From NCBI RefSeq assembly GCF_014654365.1, contig NZ_BNAY01000007.1, forward strand, positions 124,001 through 188,000: 64,000 nucleotides of DNA, read 5' to 3'. Position 1 is the first letter of the stretch. Every line of letters starts with the position of its first letter. A program made the translations under genes and the position numbers. Shown here piece by piece: positions 16,855 through 28,840 of the stretch. Source of the DNA: Amycolatopsis oliviviridis. Its GTDB lineage: Bacteria > Actinomycetota > Actinomycetes > Mycobacteriales > Pseudonocardiaceae. A model generated the notes under the pieces. It was not told the origin of the DNA. It saw only the letters and a list, made by a program, of their open reading frames with translations, and ran no database searches.

Positions 16855-18020
16855 CGGAACTGGACGAACTGCAGGACCGGTGGGAGGCCGCCGTCGAGGC
16901 GGAACTGCCGTCCGCGATCGCGCTGCGGCACCGCGTGCACGCCGATCCGCGCGCTTCGGGGGACGAAGAGGACACCGCGCGCGTGCTCGTCGAGGCGCTG
17001 GGAGCCGGGGAAGGGGTCCTGGTCGCCAAGACCGGGCGTGCCGTGCTGTTCCCCGGCACCGGGCCGGGACCGGCCGTGGCGCTGCGCACCGAACTGGACG
17101 CGCTGCCGGTCACCGAGCGCACCGGGGTCCCGTGGGCCTCGGAGACGCCGCTGATGCACGCGTGCGGGCACGACGTGCACATGGCCGCGCTCGTCGCCAC
17201 CTGCCGCGCGGCGGCCGCCGTCGGGGTGCCGCGGCCGCTCGTCGCGCTCCTGCAGCCGCGAGAGGAGACGTCGCCGTCCGGCGCCCTGGACATCGTCGAC
17301 TCCGGCGTGCTCACCGAGTACGGCGTCGAGGCGGTCATCGGCGCGCACGTCCAGCCACGGCTCGCCGCGGGCGTGGTGTCGGCGGTGCCGGGACCGGTCA
17401 ACGCCTCCACCGACGAGTTCGACGTCGTCGTCCGCGGCCAGGGCGGGCACGCCGGGTACCCGCATCTGCTGCGTGACCCGATCCTCGCGCTCAGCCAGAT
17501 CGTGGTGAGCCTGCAGCAGCTCGCGAGCCGCCGGGTCGACCCGGTGTTCGGCGCGGTCTGCTCGGTCGGCCGGATCGAGGCGGGGAGGACGGCGAACGTC
17601 GTGCCGAACGAGGCCCGCCTGTCGGGCTCGCTGCGGCTGATGCGCGCCGAGGACCGCGACCTCGCGCTGGAAGGGCTCGCCGAGATCGTCCACGGTACCG
17701 CGAAGGCGCACGGCTGCCGCGCGGAACTGGAGATCAGCCCCTGCGAACCGGTGCTGCACAACGACGCCGGACTGACCCGGCGCGCGCACCGGCGGCTCGT
17801 CCGGGCCGGGGCGGGCGTGGACACCGATTTCCGCTCGTTCGGCGCCGACGATTTCGCGCACTACTGCGGGACGACACGCGGGCTGATGATGTTCGTCGGC
17901 CTCGGCGACACCGCGGGCGCGCCGAGTCTGCACGACGAGGTGTTCCTGCCGCCGGACTCCGCCATCCGGCAGGTCGCGTCGGCGCTGATCGCAGGCTATT
18001 TGGCCGCCGTCGAGGGCTGA
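16851..18020 (+). CDS. M20-family metallopeptidase / amidohydrolase
   Basis: A 389-residue M20D-type enzyme that hydrolyses N-acyl amino acids or small amide-linked compounds. Metal ligands and catalytic residues are visible in LRTELDALPV, MHACGHDVHMAAL near 102-114, and LLQPREETSPSGA (catalytic Glu) near 140. The dimerisation domain carries VRGQGGHAGYPHLLRDPI and GRIEAGRTANVVPNEARLSGSLR. It is coupled to the amidohydrolase by ATGA, so the pair probably works on related substrates made or used by the GS-like ligase. Confidence 0.9.
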   Translation: MTELDELQDRWEAAVEAELPSAIALRHRVHADPRASGDEEDTARVLVEALGAGEGVLVAKTGRAVLFPGTGPGPAVALRTELDALPVTERTGVPWASETPLMHACGHDVHMAALVATCRAAAAVGVPRPLVALLQPREETSPSGALDIVDSGVLTEYGVEAVIGAHVQPRLAAGVVSAVPGPVNASTDEFDVVVRGQGGHAGYPHLLRDPILALSQIVVSLQQLASRRVDPVFGAVCSVGRIEAGRTANVVPNEARLSGSLRLMRAEDRDLALEGLAEIVHGTAKAHGCRAELEISPCEPVLHNDAGLTRRAHRRLVRAGAGVDTDFRSFGADDFAHYCGTTRGLMMFVGLGDTAGAPSLHDEVFLPPDSAIRQVASALIAGYLAAVEG

Positions 18021-18049
18021 CGGCCCCAAGAAGTGGATGAAGCGCTACG

Positions 18050-19102
18050 GTGGCCTCCGTGAATACCGCCTCGGCAGCGTTCCTCGCGACCATCCCCAGC
18101 CCCGACCAGGGCGTCTGGCATATCGGGCCGGTCCCGATCCGGGCGTACGCCCTGTGCATCATCGCCGGCATCATCGTGGCGATCTGGCTGGGTGAGCGGC
18201 GCTGGGTGAACCGCGGCGGCACGAAGGGCACCGTCATCGACGTCGCCGTCTTCGCGGTGCCGTTCGGCCTGGTCGGCGGGCGGTTGTACCACGTCATCAC
18301 CGACAACCAGCTGTACTTCGGCGAGGGTAAGAACCCGCTGAACGCGCTGAAGATCTGGGACGGCGGCCTCGGCATCTGGGGCGCGATCGCGCTCGGCGCG
18401 GTCGGCGCGCTGATCGCCTGCCGCCGCCGGGGGATCCCGCTGCCCGCGATGGCGGACGCGCTCGCGCCCGGGATCGTGATCGCGCAGGCGATCGGGCGGC
18501 TCGGCAACTACTTCAACCAGGAGCTCTACGGCGCGCACACCGACCTGCCGTGGGGCCTGGAGATCTACCAGCGCTACAACCCGACCAACCCGGACGACTT
18601 CCTGAACGGCATCGCGATCGGGCACGTCCCGCTGCCGGACAGCCCGGTGCACCCGACGTTCCTTTACGAACTGATCTGGAACCTCGGTGTCGCGCTGGTG
18701 GTCATCTGGGCGGACAAGAAGTTCCGCCTCGGCCACGGCCGCGTGTTCGCCCTCTACGTCGCCGGGTACACCGCGGGCCGGTTCTGGATCGAGATGATGC
18801 GGACCGACTCCGCGAACCACATCCTGGGCCTGCGGGTCAACGTATGGACCTCGATCCTGCTGTTCGCCGCGGCGATCGTGTACTTCGTCCTCGCCGCGAA
18901 GCGGGGGCCGCGGGAAGCCCCGGAAACGCTGTGGAGCAAGGACGTTCCGCGGGAAGGCGAGTCCGCCGACGGTGCGGAGAAGGACGGGGAGGACTCGTCG
19001 AAGGACGAGGCACACGCGGAAGTCGCTGCGGCTCCGGACACCGTCCGGGACTCCGCCGCCGACAAGGCGACCGAGGACCCAAAGCCCGACGCCGAAAAGT
19101 AA
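18050..19102 (+). CDS. lgt: Prolipoprotein diacylglyceryl transferase with charged C-terminal tail
   Basis: A 350-residue multi-pass enzyme that transfers diacylglycerol from phosphatidylglycerol to the lipobox cysteine of prolipoproteins. It shows PVPIRAYALCIIAGI, FGLVGGRLYHVITD, WDGGLGIWGAIALGA, the signature region IGRLGNYFNQELYG near 150, and HPTFLYELIWNLGV. After the last helix (about residue 285) a 65-residue tail rich in Glu, Asp, Lys and Ala follows, as in several actinobacterial Lgt proteins. GTG at 18050 or 18059 may start it. LspA, the next enzyme of lipoprotein maturation, is at 61.3 kb. Confidence 0.96.
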   Translation: MASVNTASAAFLATIPSPDQGVWHIGPVPIRAYALCIIAGIIVAIWLGERRWVNRGGTKGTVIDVAVFAVPFGLVGGRLYHVITDNQLYFGEGKNPLNALKIWDGGLGIWGAIALGAVGALIACRRRGIPLPAMADALAPGIVIAQAIGRLGNYFNQELYGAHTDLPWGLEIYQRYNPTNPDDFLNGIAIGHVPLPDSPVHPTFLYELIWNLGVALVVIWADKKFRLGHGRVFALYVAGYTAGRFWIEMMRTDSANHILGLRVNVWTSILLFAAAIVYFVLAAKRGPREAPETLWSKDVPREGESADGAEKDGEDSSKDEAHAEVAAAPDTVRDSAADKATEDPKPDAEK

Positions 19103-19107
19103 GCTCC

Positions 19108-19166
19108 AAGTACATGAAGGCCCCCTTCCTTGCGCCTAGCGCAAGGAAGGGGGCCTTCACGTACTT
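19108..19166. terminator. Palindromic terminator after lgt, GTGAAGGCCCCCTTC family
   Basis: Arms of 28 bp with one mismatch enclose a 3-nt loop (CTA) centred at 19137. The inner GAAGGCCCCCTTCC matches the palindromes at 14178 and 33064, while the loop-proximal part (TTGCGC) differs. It lies 6 bp past the lgt stop. Confidence 0.75.
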
Positions 19167-19194
19167 CCCACCCGCCGTGGTGTGCTTGAACACG

Positions 19195-19350
19195 GATCAC
19201 GCGTGTGTCCGACCGAGACTCGCGTGATCAGAGACGGAACTCGCGTGATCAGGAACGGAACACCAAGTGCGGGCTCCAGTCACGTGAGTTCCGGCTTCAA
19301 TCACGCGTGTTCGGTCCTCAGCCACGCGTGTTCGCCGTTGAAGCACGCTC
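19195..19350. repeat. Array of short CACGCGTG-type half-sites in both orientations
   Basis: Within about 155 bp there are six or seven copies of a 12-14-bp unit. Two read AACTCGCGTGATCA-like (19217, 19238). The others read as its complement, TCACGCGTGTTC-like (19196, 19280, 19300, 19321). Copies at 19236-19248 and 19280-19292 form a 13-bp inverted pair with one mismatch. No gene fits here. It lies 3' of lgt and 3' of the oppositely oriented gene at 19376, so a role in termination or structure is possible. Confidence 0.65.
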
Positions 19351-19375
19351 GACTCGCCCCCGGCGCTCATGTACT

Positions 19376-20440
19376 TCAGGGGGAGACCAGGCCCCGCCCC
19401 GTCACCAAAGGCAGGTCCAGCGCCGTCAGCAGCCCGGGCGGAGCCGCCACCACCGCCGGGATCGCGTTCACCAGCCGCATCGCGGTCGCCTTCAGCCCGG
19501 CCGTGTTGTGGTCGCCGTCCTCCCCGACGAGGCGCAGGTCCAGCTCGTAGTTGGGCTCCCCGGTCACCTTGACGCGGTAGCAGCCCTGCCCGCTCGGCTG
19601 CGGCCAGTCCGGGCCGAGGTCGCCCCGCAGGCGCGTGATGTGCTCCAGCACGCACACCGCCCGCCCGCCGCGCATCCCACGCACCTCGAACCGCAGCGCC
19701 GCCGCCGTGCCCTCCTTGATCGTCCCGGAGGCGATCTCGAACGTCTCGGGCGCCGGAAGCCGTTCGTAGACCTCCTCGACGGCGTCGAGTTCGACGTCCA
19801 GCCCGGCCGCGAGCTGGCGCACGACGCTGCCCCAGGCCAGCGAGAGGACACCGGGCTGCAACAGCAGGGGCAGGTCGTCCATCTCCCGGCCGAAGCCCAT
19901 GATGTCGAACAGCACCTTGCCCTGGTCGTACGTTGAGTAATCGAGGATCTCCATACAGCGAACCTCGTCGATCCGTTCGCACACACCGGTGAGCACCAGC
20001 GGCAGCCAGTCGTTGGCGAAGCCGGGGTCGATGCCGTTGACCCACAGTGAAGCGCCGCCTTCGCGTGCGGCCTCGCGGATCGGCTCGATCATCTCCGGTG
20101 GGACGACGCCTTCGGGGTACTGGAGGAACACCGGGCTGCTGGACACCACGTTGATCCCGGCGCGCAGGAACCGTTTCAGGTCCTCGACGGCTTCGACGAG
20201 CCGGTCGTCGGCCATCGCGGTGTAGAGCACGCAATCCGGCTTCAGCGCGATGAGCGCGTCCGCGTCGGTCGTCGCGGAGACGCCGAGCGAACGTCCCAGC
20301 CCCGCCAGCTCCCCGGCGTCCTTCCCCGCCTTGGCCTCACTCGAAACCCAGACCCCGGCGAGTTCGAGATCGGGTCGCGCGGCCATCCCGGCCAGCGCGT
20401 GCCGTCCGACGTTCCCGGTACTCCACTGGACCACGCGCAC
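19376..20440 (-). CDS. NAD(P)-binding dihydrodipicolinate-reductase-like protein
   Basis: A 354-residue protein with an N-terminal Rossmann fold (MRVVQWSTGNVGRHALAGMA) and a DapB-like nucleotide domain (VVSSSPVFLQYP, WVNGIDPGFANDWLP). This family is common in mycobacteria and related genera, often annotated dihydrodipicolinate reductase but lacking the true DapB signature, so its substrate is unknown. It starts at a GTG 12 bp after the SDR gene and is surely co-transcribed with it. The pairing resembles Rv0926c/Rv0927c as I recall that locus. Confidence 0.82.
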   Translation of the reverse strand: MRVVQWSTGNVGRHALAGMAARPDLELAGVWVSSEAKAGKDAGELAGLGRSLGVSATTDADALIALKPDCVLYTAMADDRLVEAVEDLKRFLRAGINVVSSSPVFLQYPEGVVPPEMIEPIREAAREGGASLWVNGIDPGFANDWLPLVLTGVCERIDEVRCMEILDYSTYDQGKVLFDIMGFGREMDDLPLLLQPGVLSLAWGSVVRQLAAGLDVELDAVEEVYERLPAPETFEIASGTIKEGTAAALRFEVRGMRGGRAVCVLEHITRLRGDLGPDWPQPSGQGCYRVKVTGEPNYELDLRLVGEDGDHNTAGLKATAMRLVNAIPAVVAAPPGLLTALDLPLVTGRGLVSP

Positions 20441-20452
20441 GGCGTTCGCCTC

Positions 20453-21238
20453 CTACAGATCGGGCAGGCCCAGTTCGAGGTTCGGGGCCTGCAATCCACC
20501 ATCGACTTCGATGATCTTGCCGGTGACGTACCGGCCCGCGCCGGACGCCAGGAACACGACGGTCGCCGCGATGTCCTCGGCCTCGCCGATCCGGCCAAGG
20601 GGAGTGGCGGCCTCCATGCGGCCGCGCAGCTCGTCGTTGCCCACCACCACTTCGAGCGCGGACGTCGCCACCGAACCGACCGAGATCGCGTTCACCCGCA
20701 CCTTCGGCGCGAGATCGGCCGCCGCGAGCCGGGTGTAGTGCGCCAGGGCGGCCTTCGCCGTTCCGTACGCTGCGAAACCCCGGCCCGCCACCCGGCCCAT
20801 GACCGACGAGATGTTGACGACCGACCCGCCCGTCTCCAGTAAGGACGGTGCGGCCGCGACGGTCAGCGCGTGCGCGGTGGAGACGTTGAAACGAAAGGCT
20901 TCTTCGAGGAAGTCACTGCCGGTTTCCAGCAACGGCCGGGGATAGGTGCCGCCGACGTTGTTGACCACCAGGTCCAGCCGGCCGAACTCCGTCGCCGCGA
21001 TCCGCGCCAGCTCTCCGGCGGCGGCCGGGTCGCTCAGATCGGCGGGCACCACATGAGCGCGCCTGCCGGTGGCGGCGATCAAGGCCGCCACCTCGGTGAG
21101 CTGGCTTTCGGTGCGGGACGAGATCACCACGTCGGCGCCCGCCTCGGCGAGCGCCACGGCCGTCGCCGCGCCGATCCCGCGTCCGGCGCCGGTGACCGCG
21201 GCGACCTGGTCGGTGAGCCGGAAACGGTCCAGGATCAT
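20453..21238 (-). CDS. Short-chain dehydrogenase/reductase (SDR)
   Basis: A 261-residue classical SDR. It has the cofactor motif VTGAGRGIGAATAVALAEAGADVVISSR, which favours NADP(H) by the terminal Arg, then NNVGG near 90, the catalytic Ser in INISSVMG, YGTAKAALAHYTR with Tyr and Lys, and DGGLQAPN at the C-terminus. The first gene of a two-gene operon. A KstR-like motif lies 10 bp upstream of its ATG, hinting at lipid or steroid-type metabolism, but the substrate cannot be read from sequence. Confidence 0.9.
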   Translation of the reverse strand: MILDRFRLTDQVAAVTGAGRGIGAATAVALAEAGADVVISSRTESQLTEVAALIAATGRRAHVVPADLSDPAAAGELARIAATEFGRLDLVVNNVGGTYPRPLLETGSDFLEEAFRFNVSTAHALTVAAAPSLLETGGSVVNISSVMGRVAGRGFAAYGTAKAALAHYTRLAAADLAPKVRVNAISVGSVATSALEVVVGNDELRGRMEAATPLGRIGEAEDIAATVVFLASGAGRYVTGKIIEVDGGLQAPNLELGLPDL

Positions 21239-21247
21239 GCGCGGAAC

Positions 21248-21261
21248 GGTAACACGTTCTA
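21248..21261. promoter_or_regulatory. KstR-like operator motif upstream of the SDR operon
   Basis: GGTAACACGTTCTA fits the TnnAACnnGTTnnA pattern known for KstR-type regulators except for the first base. It is 10-23 bp upstream of the SDR start codon, where a repressor would block transcription. With one degenerate hit the assignment is weak. Confidence 0.35.
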
Positions 21262-21321
21262 GTTGTGCGGCCCAGTGCGCGAAGAGTGTCCGGAGTGACT
21301 AGAGTCGCCTCACCGCGTCTC

Positions 21322-21350
21322 TTGACATCCCGGAACAGGGCATATACTTA
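21322..21350 (+). promoter_or_regulatory. gltB promoter P1
   Basis: A perfect TTGACA at 21322-21327 is followed by 17 bp and TACTTA at 21345-21350; an alternative TATACT sits 2 bp earlier with a 15-bp spacer. It lies about 205 bp upstream of the gltB ATG, which leaves a long 5' leader. Confidence 0.65.
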
Positions 21351-21394
21351 GCGGAACGAACTACCGCGACCCCATCAGGAACTCAGTCGTTCCG

Positions 21395-21447
21395 GGCATC
21401 CAGATCGTTACCCATCGGCGGGCTTTCCCGCCCTCCGAACTGATGCC
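21395..21447 (+). other. Structured segment of the gltB leader
   Basis: GGCGGG-CTTT-CCCGCC (21417-21432) is a perfect 6-bp hairpin. It lies inside a second stem formed by GGCATC (21395-21400) and GATGCC (21442-21447). Nested stems like this suggest a regulatory RNA, but it matches no riboswitch I recognise. Confidence 0.35.
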
Positions 21448-21452
21448 GACGT

Positions 21453-21482
21453 GTTTCACAGGTGTTAAAGTCGCGCTAACGA
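21453..21482 (+). promoter_or_regulatory. GlnR-like box overlapping possible gltB promoter P2
   Basis: On the minus strand TTAAC-N6-GAAAC (21468-21453) matches the GlnR half-box GTnAC-N6-GAAAC except for one base. TTCACA (21455-21460), 16 bp, then TAACGA (21477-21482) could be a second promoter, with the box over its -35. Nitrogen control of glutamate synthase makes sense biologically, but only one box is visible. Confidence 0.35.
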
Positions 21483-21561
21483 ACGGGCCATCGTCGTCCC
21501 GTGCGCATTCCCCCGGCCGGCCCGTCCGGCCGCTGAGCACGACGACGAAGGAGGTCCCTTC

Positions 21562-26122
<4,561 letters not shown>

Positions 26123-26130
<8 letters not shown>

Positions 26131-27631
26131 TCCGACGGGTTTCCTCAAGTACGAACGCGAAGAGCCGAAGAAGAAGTCCAAAGAGGACCGTCTCGCCACC
26201 TGGGGCGAGGTGTACGCCGACGTCGAACCCGGTGAGCGCAACGAACAGGTGCGCAAGCAGGCTTCGCGGTGCATGGACTGCGGTATCCCGTTCTGTCATT
26301 CCGGTGGTTCGGGCTGCCCGCTGGGCAACCTGATCCCGGAGTGGAACGACCTGGTGCGCCGCGGCGACTGGGCCGCGGCGAGCGACCGGCTCCACGCGAC
26401 GAACAACTTCCCCGAATTCACCGGGAAGCTGTGCCCCGCGCCGTGCGAGGCGGGCTGCGTCCTGTCGATCTCGCCGCTGTCCGGCGGTCCGGTGTCGATC
26501 AAGCGGGTCGAGCAGACGATCGCCGACCAGTCCTGGGAAGCGGGCTACGTGCAGCCGCAGATCTCGGCGGTGTCGTCGGGCCAGCGGGTCGCGGTGGTCG
26601 GCTCCGGCCCGGCCGGGCTCGCCGCCGCGCAGCAGCTGACCCGCGCCGGTCACGAGGTGACCGTCTACGAACGGGACGACCGGCTCGGCGGCCTGCTGCG
26701 GTACGGCATCCCCGAGTTCAAGATGGAGAAGAAGGTCCTCGACCGGCGGCTCGCGCAGCTCCGCAAGGAGGGCACGAAGTTCGTCACCGGCTGCGAGGTC
26801 GGCGTCGACCTGACCGTCGAGGAACTGCGGTCCGGCTACGACGCGGTGGTGCTGGCCGTGGGCGCGCTGCGCGGCCGCGACGACAAGACCACGCCCGGGC
26901 GTGAGCTGTCCGGGATCCACCTGGCGATGGAACATCTGGTCCCGGCCAACAAGTACGTCGAGGGCGACGGGCCGTCGCCGATCGACGCGGCGGGCAAGCA
27001 CGTGGTCATCATCGGCGGCGGTGACACCGGGGCCGACTCCTACGGCACCGCGACCCGTCAGGGCGCGCTTTCGGTGACACAGCTGGACCAGTACCCGACC
27101 CCACCGTCCACAAGGGACGACGAGCGGTCGCCGTGGCCGACCTGGCCGTACATCCTGCGCACCTACCCGGCGCACGAGGAGGCGGGCGAGCGCAAGTTCG
27201 CCGTCGCGGTCACCCGGTTCGTCGGCGACGACGAGGGCAACGTGCGCGCCGTCGAGCTCCGGCAGGTCCGCGTGGTCAAGGACCCGGAGACCGGCAAGCG
27301 CATGGTGACCCCGGTCAACGACGAGGTCGAGGAGCTGCCCGCCGACCTCGTGCTGCTCGCGATCGGGTTCGAGGGTGTCGAGCACATGCCGCTGCTGGAC
27401 GAGCTCGGGCTGTCGCTGACCCGGCGCGGCACGCTTTCGTGCGGCCCGGACTGGCAGACCTCCTCGCCCGGCGTGTTCGTCTGCGGCGACGCGCACCGCG
27501 GCGCTTCGCTGGTGGTGTGGGCGATCGCGGAGGGACGTTCGGTGGCGAGCGCGGTGGACGCCTACCTCACCGGTGCTTCGGACCTGCCCGCTCCCGTGCA
27601 CCCGACCGCGCTTCCGCTGGCGGTCATCTGA
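26123..27631 (+). CDS. gltD: Glutamate synthase small subunit
   Basis: A 502-residue electron-transfer subunit delivering NADPH electrons to GltB. N-terminal cysteines for two 4Fe-4S clusters are in ASRCMDCGIPFCHSGGSGCPLGN and KLCPAPCEAGC. The FAD motif is VAVVGSGPAGLAAAQQL near 160 and the NADPH motif is VVIIGGGDTGADSYGT near 295. A second FAD contact is SPGVFVCGDAHRGASLVVWAI. GTG at 26123 overlaps the end of gltB and gives the family N-terminus VADPTGFLKYERE. It is followed by a hairpin terminator. Confidence 0.97.
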
Positions 27632-27639
27632 TCCCGGGG

Positions 27640-27663
27640 CGCGCCGACAGCGTGGTCGGCGCG
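27640..27663 (+). terminator. Hairpin terminator after gltD
   Basis: CGCGCCGAC and GTCGGCGCG form a perfect 9-bp stem with a 6-nt loop, 9 bp past the gltD stop and followed by TTCC. It lies between convergent genes and ends 6 bp before the methyltransferase stop codon. Confidence 0.7.
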
Positions 27664-27668
27664 TTCCC

Positions 27669-28304
27669 TCACCCCGGATTGATCGCCAGCAGGCACGCGA
27701 CGGGCGGATCGAGGTCGAGGGTCTCGACGCGGATCGTGGTGAATCCGGCCTCGACGAGCAGATCGTGATGTTCCTGGGCCGCCCTCGCGGTGGTGGCGCC
27801 GTCGGCGCCGGGACACCGCGGCTGGATGGCCAGCGCGATGCGCCCCGAAGGCCGGAGCAGGCGGCGCAGCTCGCGTAACCGTGCGGCGGGCTCCTCCCAG
27901 AACTTCGCGGAATTGACCGCCAGGATCACGTCGAGAGGTCCGCCGAATTCCGGCAACCGGTCCACGGAAGCGTGCACGAGCCGGACCCGGCCGTCGCGGA
28001 CCGCGCGGGAGTTGCGCCGGGTGGCCTTCCGCACCATCGCCGCGGAATGATCGATGCCGTGGACCTGGCTCGCCAGGCCCGCCAGATCGGCGATGGCGAG
28101 ACCGGGACCGAAGCCGATTTCGAGAACCCGGTCCGTCGGCTGGATTTCCAGCAGGGAAACCACCCAGCCGTTGCGCCGCCGGTTGGCCGCACTGTTCGCC
28201 ATGATCCAGCCGACCAGCTGCCCCACCGGTCCGCGAGGATGGCCGAACTGCCGGAAGAGCTTGGGGAATACGTATCCGGTGAAGAATCCGCCTGTTTTCG
28301 TCAT
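27669..28304 (-). CDS. Class I SAM-dependent methyltransferase
   Basis: A 211-residue methyltransferase. Motif I is VLEIGFGPGLAIADLA near 70, followed by GIDHSAAMVRKATR and LVHASVDRLPEFGGPLDVILAVNS. A post-motif IV segment is LRELRRLLRPSGRIALAIQP. Substrate unknown; it resembles small-molecule methyltransferases of the ubiE/phospholipid type. ATG 28304 is preferred to an upstream TTG: a MerR-type promoter (TTGACT, 19-bp spacer, TTGACT) ends 6 nt before it, giving a leaderless mRNA. The divergent MerR gene is its probable regulator. Confidence 0.87.
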   Translation of the reverse strand: MTKTGGFFTGYVFPKLFRQFGHPRGPVGQLVGWIMANSAANRRRNGWVVSLLEIQPTDRVLEIGFGPGLAIADLAGLASQVHGIDHSAAMVRKATRRNSRAVRDGRVRLVHASVDRLPEFGGPLDVILAVNSAKFWEEPAARLRELRRLLRPSGRIALAIQPRCPGADGATTARAAQEHHDLLVEAGFTTIRVETLDLDPPVACLLAINPG

Positions 28305-28310
28305 GAGCCG

Positions 28311-28341
28311 AGTCAACGGCTTCAAGTACGCTTGAAGTCAA
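28311..28341 (-). promoter_or_regulatory. MerR-type promoter of the methyltransferase gene
   Basis: TTGACT (28341-28336) and TTGACT (28316-28311) are separated by 19 bp, the long spacer that MerR regulators untwist. The palindrome CTTCAAGTACGCTTGAAG sits in the middle of this spacer. Only CGGCTC separates the -10 from the ATG. Confidence 0.55.
28320..28337. promoter_or_regulatory. MerR operator
   Basis: CTTCAAG-TACG-CTTGAAG is a perfect 7-bp inverted repeat with a 4-bp centre. It lies between the divergent methyltransferase and merR-like genes, whose start codons are only 38 bp apart. It ends 5 bp before the merR ATG, so the regulator probably also represses itself. Confidence 0.75.
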
Positions 28342-28342
28342 G

Positions 28343-28780
28343 ATGGGCGAAGGCGAGCTGACGATCGGCGAATTGGCGGGCCGTACCGGGGTCGCCACCT
28401 CCGGCCTGCGCTACTGGGAGGAAATCGGCCTCCTGCCGCCTCCCGCCAGGGTCTCCGGACAGCGGCGGTATCCACCGTCGGCGGTCGGGCGGGTCGGGGA
28501 GATCCTGCTGCTGCAGGACGTGGGCTTCACCTTGCGCGAACTCAAGGACCTGATCGCCGCCCGTGAGCGGGCCGCGGAGGGCTGGCGCGAACTGCATCGG
28601 CGGAAGCTGACCGAACTCGACCAGCGGCTCGCCCGGATCGAGGCGGCGAGGACCGCGATCGCGCACGTCCTGGCCTGTCCGCACGAGGACATCCGGACGT
28701 GCCCCAGCTTCGCGCGCGTCGTCGAGACGCGTCTGACCGAGGGTGTACTGAAGGAAGCCCCTTCTCCTGCCGAAGGTTGA
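28343..28780 (+). CDS. MerR-family transcriptional regulator
   Basis: A 145-residue regulator. The N-terminal winged helix is LTIGELAGRTGVATSGLRYWEEIGLLPPPARVSGQRRYPPSAVGRV (about 6-51), a dimerisation coiled coil spans about 75-108, and the sensor tail holds two cysteines in CPHEDIRTC (112 and 120). Two cysteines seven residues apart could bind a metal or react with thiols or electrophiles; this is not the four-cysteine SoxR iron-sulfur motif. It starts 5 bp past its own operator. The likely target is the divergent methyltransferase. Confidence 0.92.
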   Translation: MGEGELTIGELAGRTGVATSGLRYWEEIGLLPPPARVSGQRRYPPSAVGRVGEILLLQDVGFTLRELKDLIAARERAAEGWRELHRRKLTELDQRLARIEAARTAIAHVLACPHEDIRTCPSFARVVETRLTEGVLKEAPSPAEG

Positions 28781-28840
28781 GGTCCCGGATCAGGCTCAGG
28801 TCCGACGCGGTAGGGCCGCCCGTCGCGCCAGGCTTCCCGC

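Larger units (their letters stand above)
21239..21561. other. 323-bp divergent regulatory region between the SDR operon and gltB
   Basis: No gene is present. Reading from the left it holds an AAC-N2-GTT motif next to the SDR start, a strong TTGACA promoter for gltB, a leader able to fold into a hairpin inside a longer stem, a GlnR-like box, a possible second promoter, and a consensus ribosome site AAGGAGGT before gltB. The listed sites cover these. Confidence 0.7.

Noticed and set aside
19195..19350. CRISPR array
   Set aside because: Units are short, inverted, and irregularly spaced, and no cas gene is present.
28343..28780. SoxR as identity of the MerR regulator
   Set aside because: The four-cysteine iron-sulfur motif is missing; only two cysteines are present, and the gene pair does not match the SoxR regulon.
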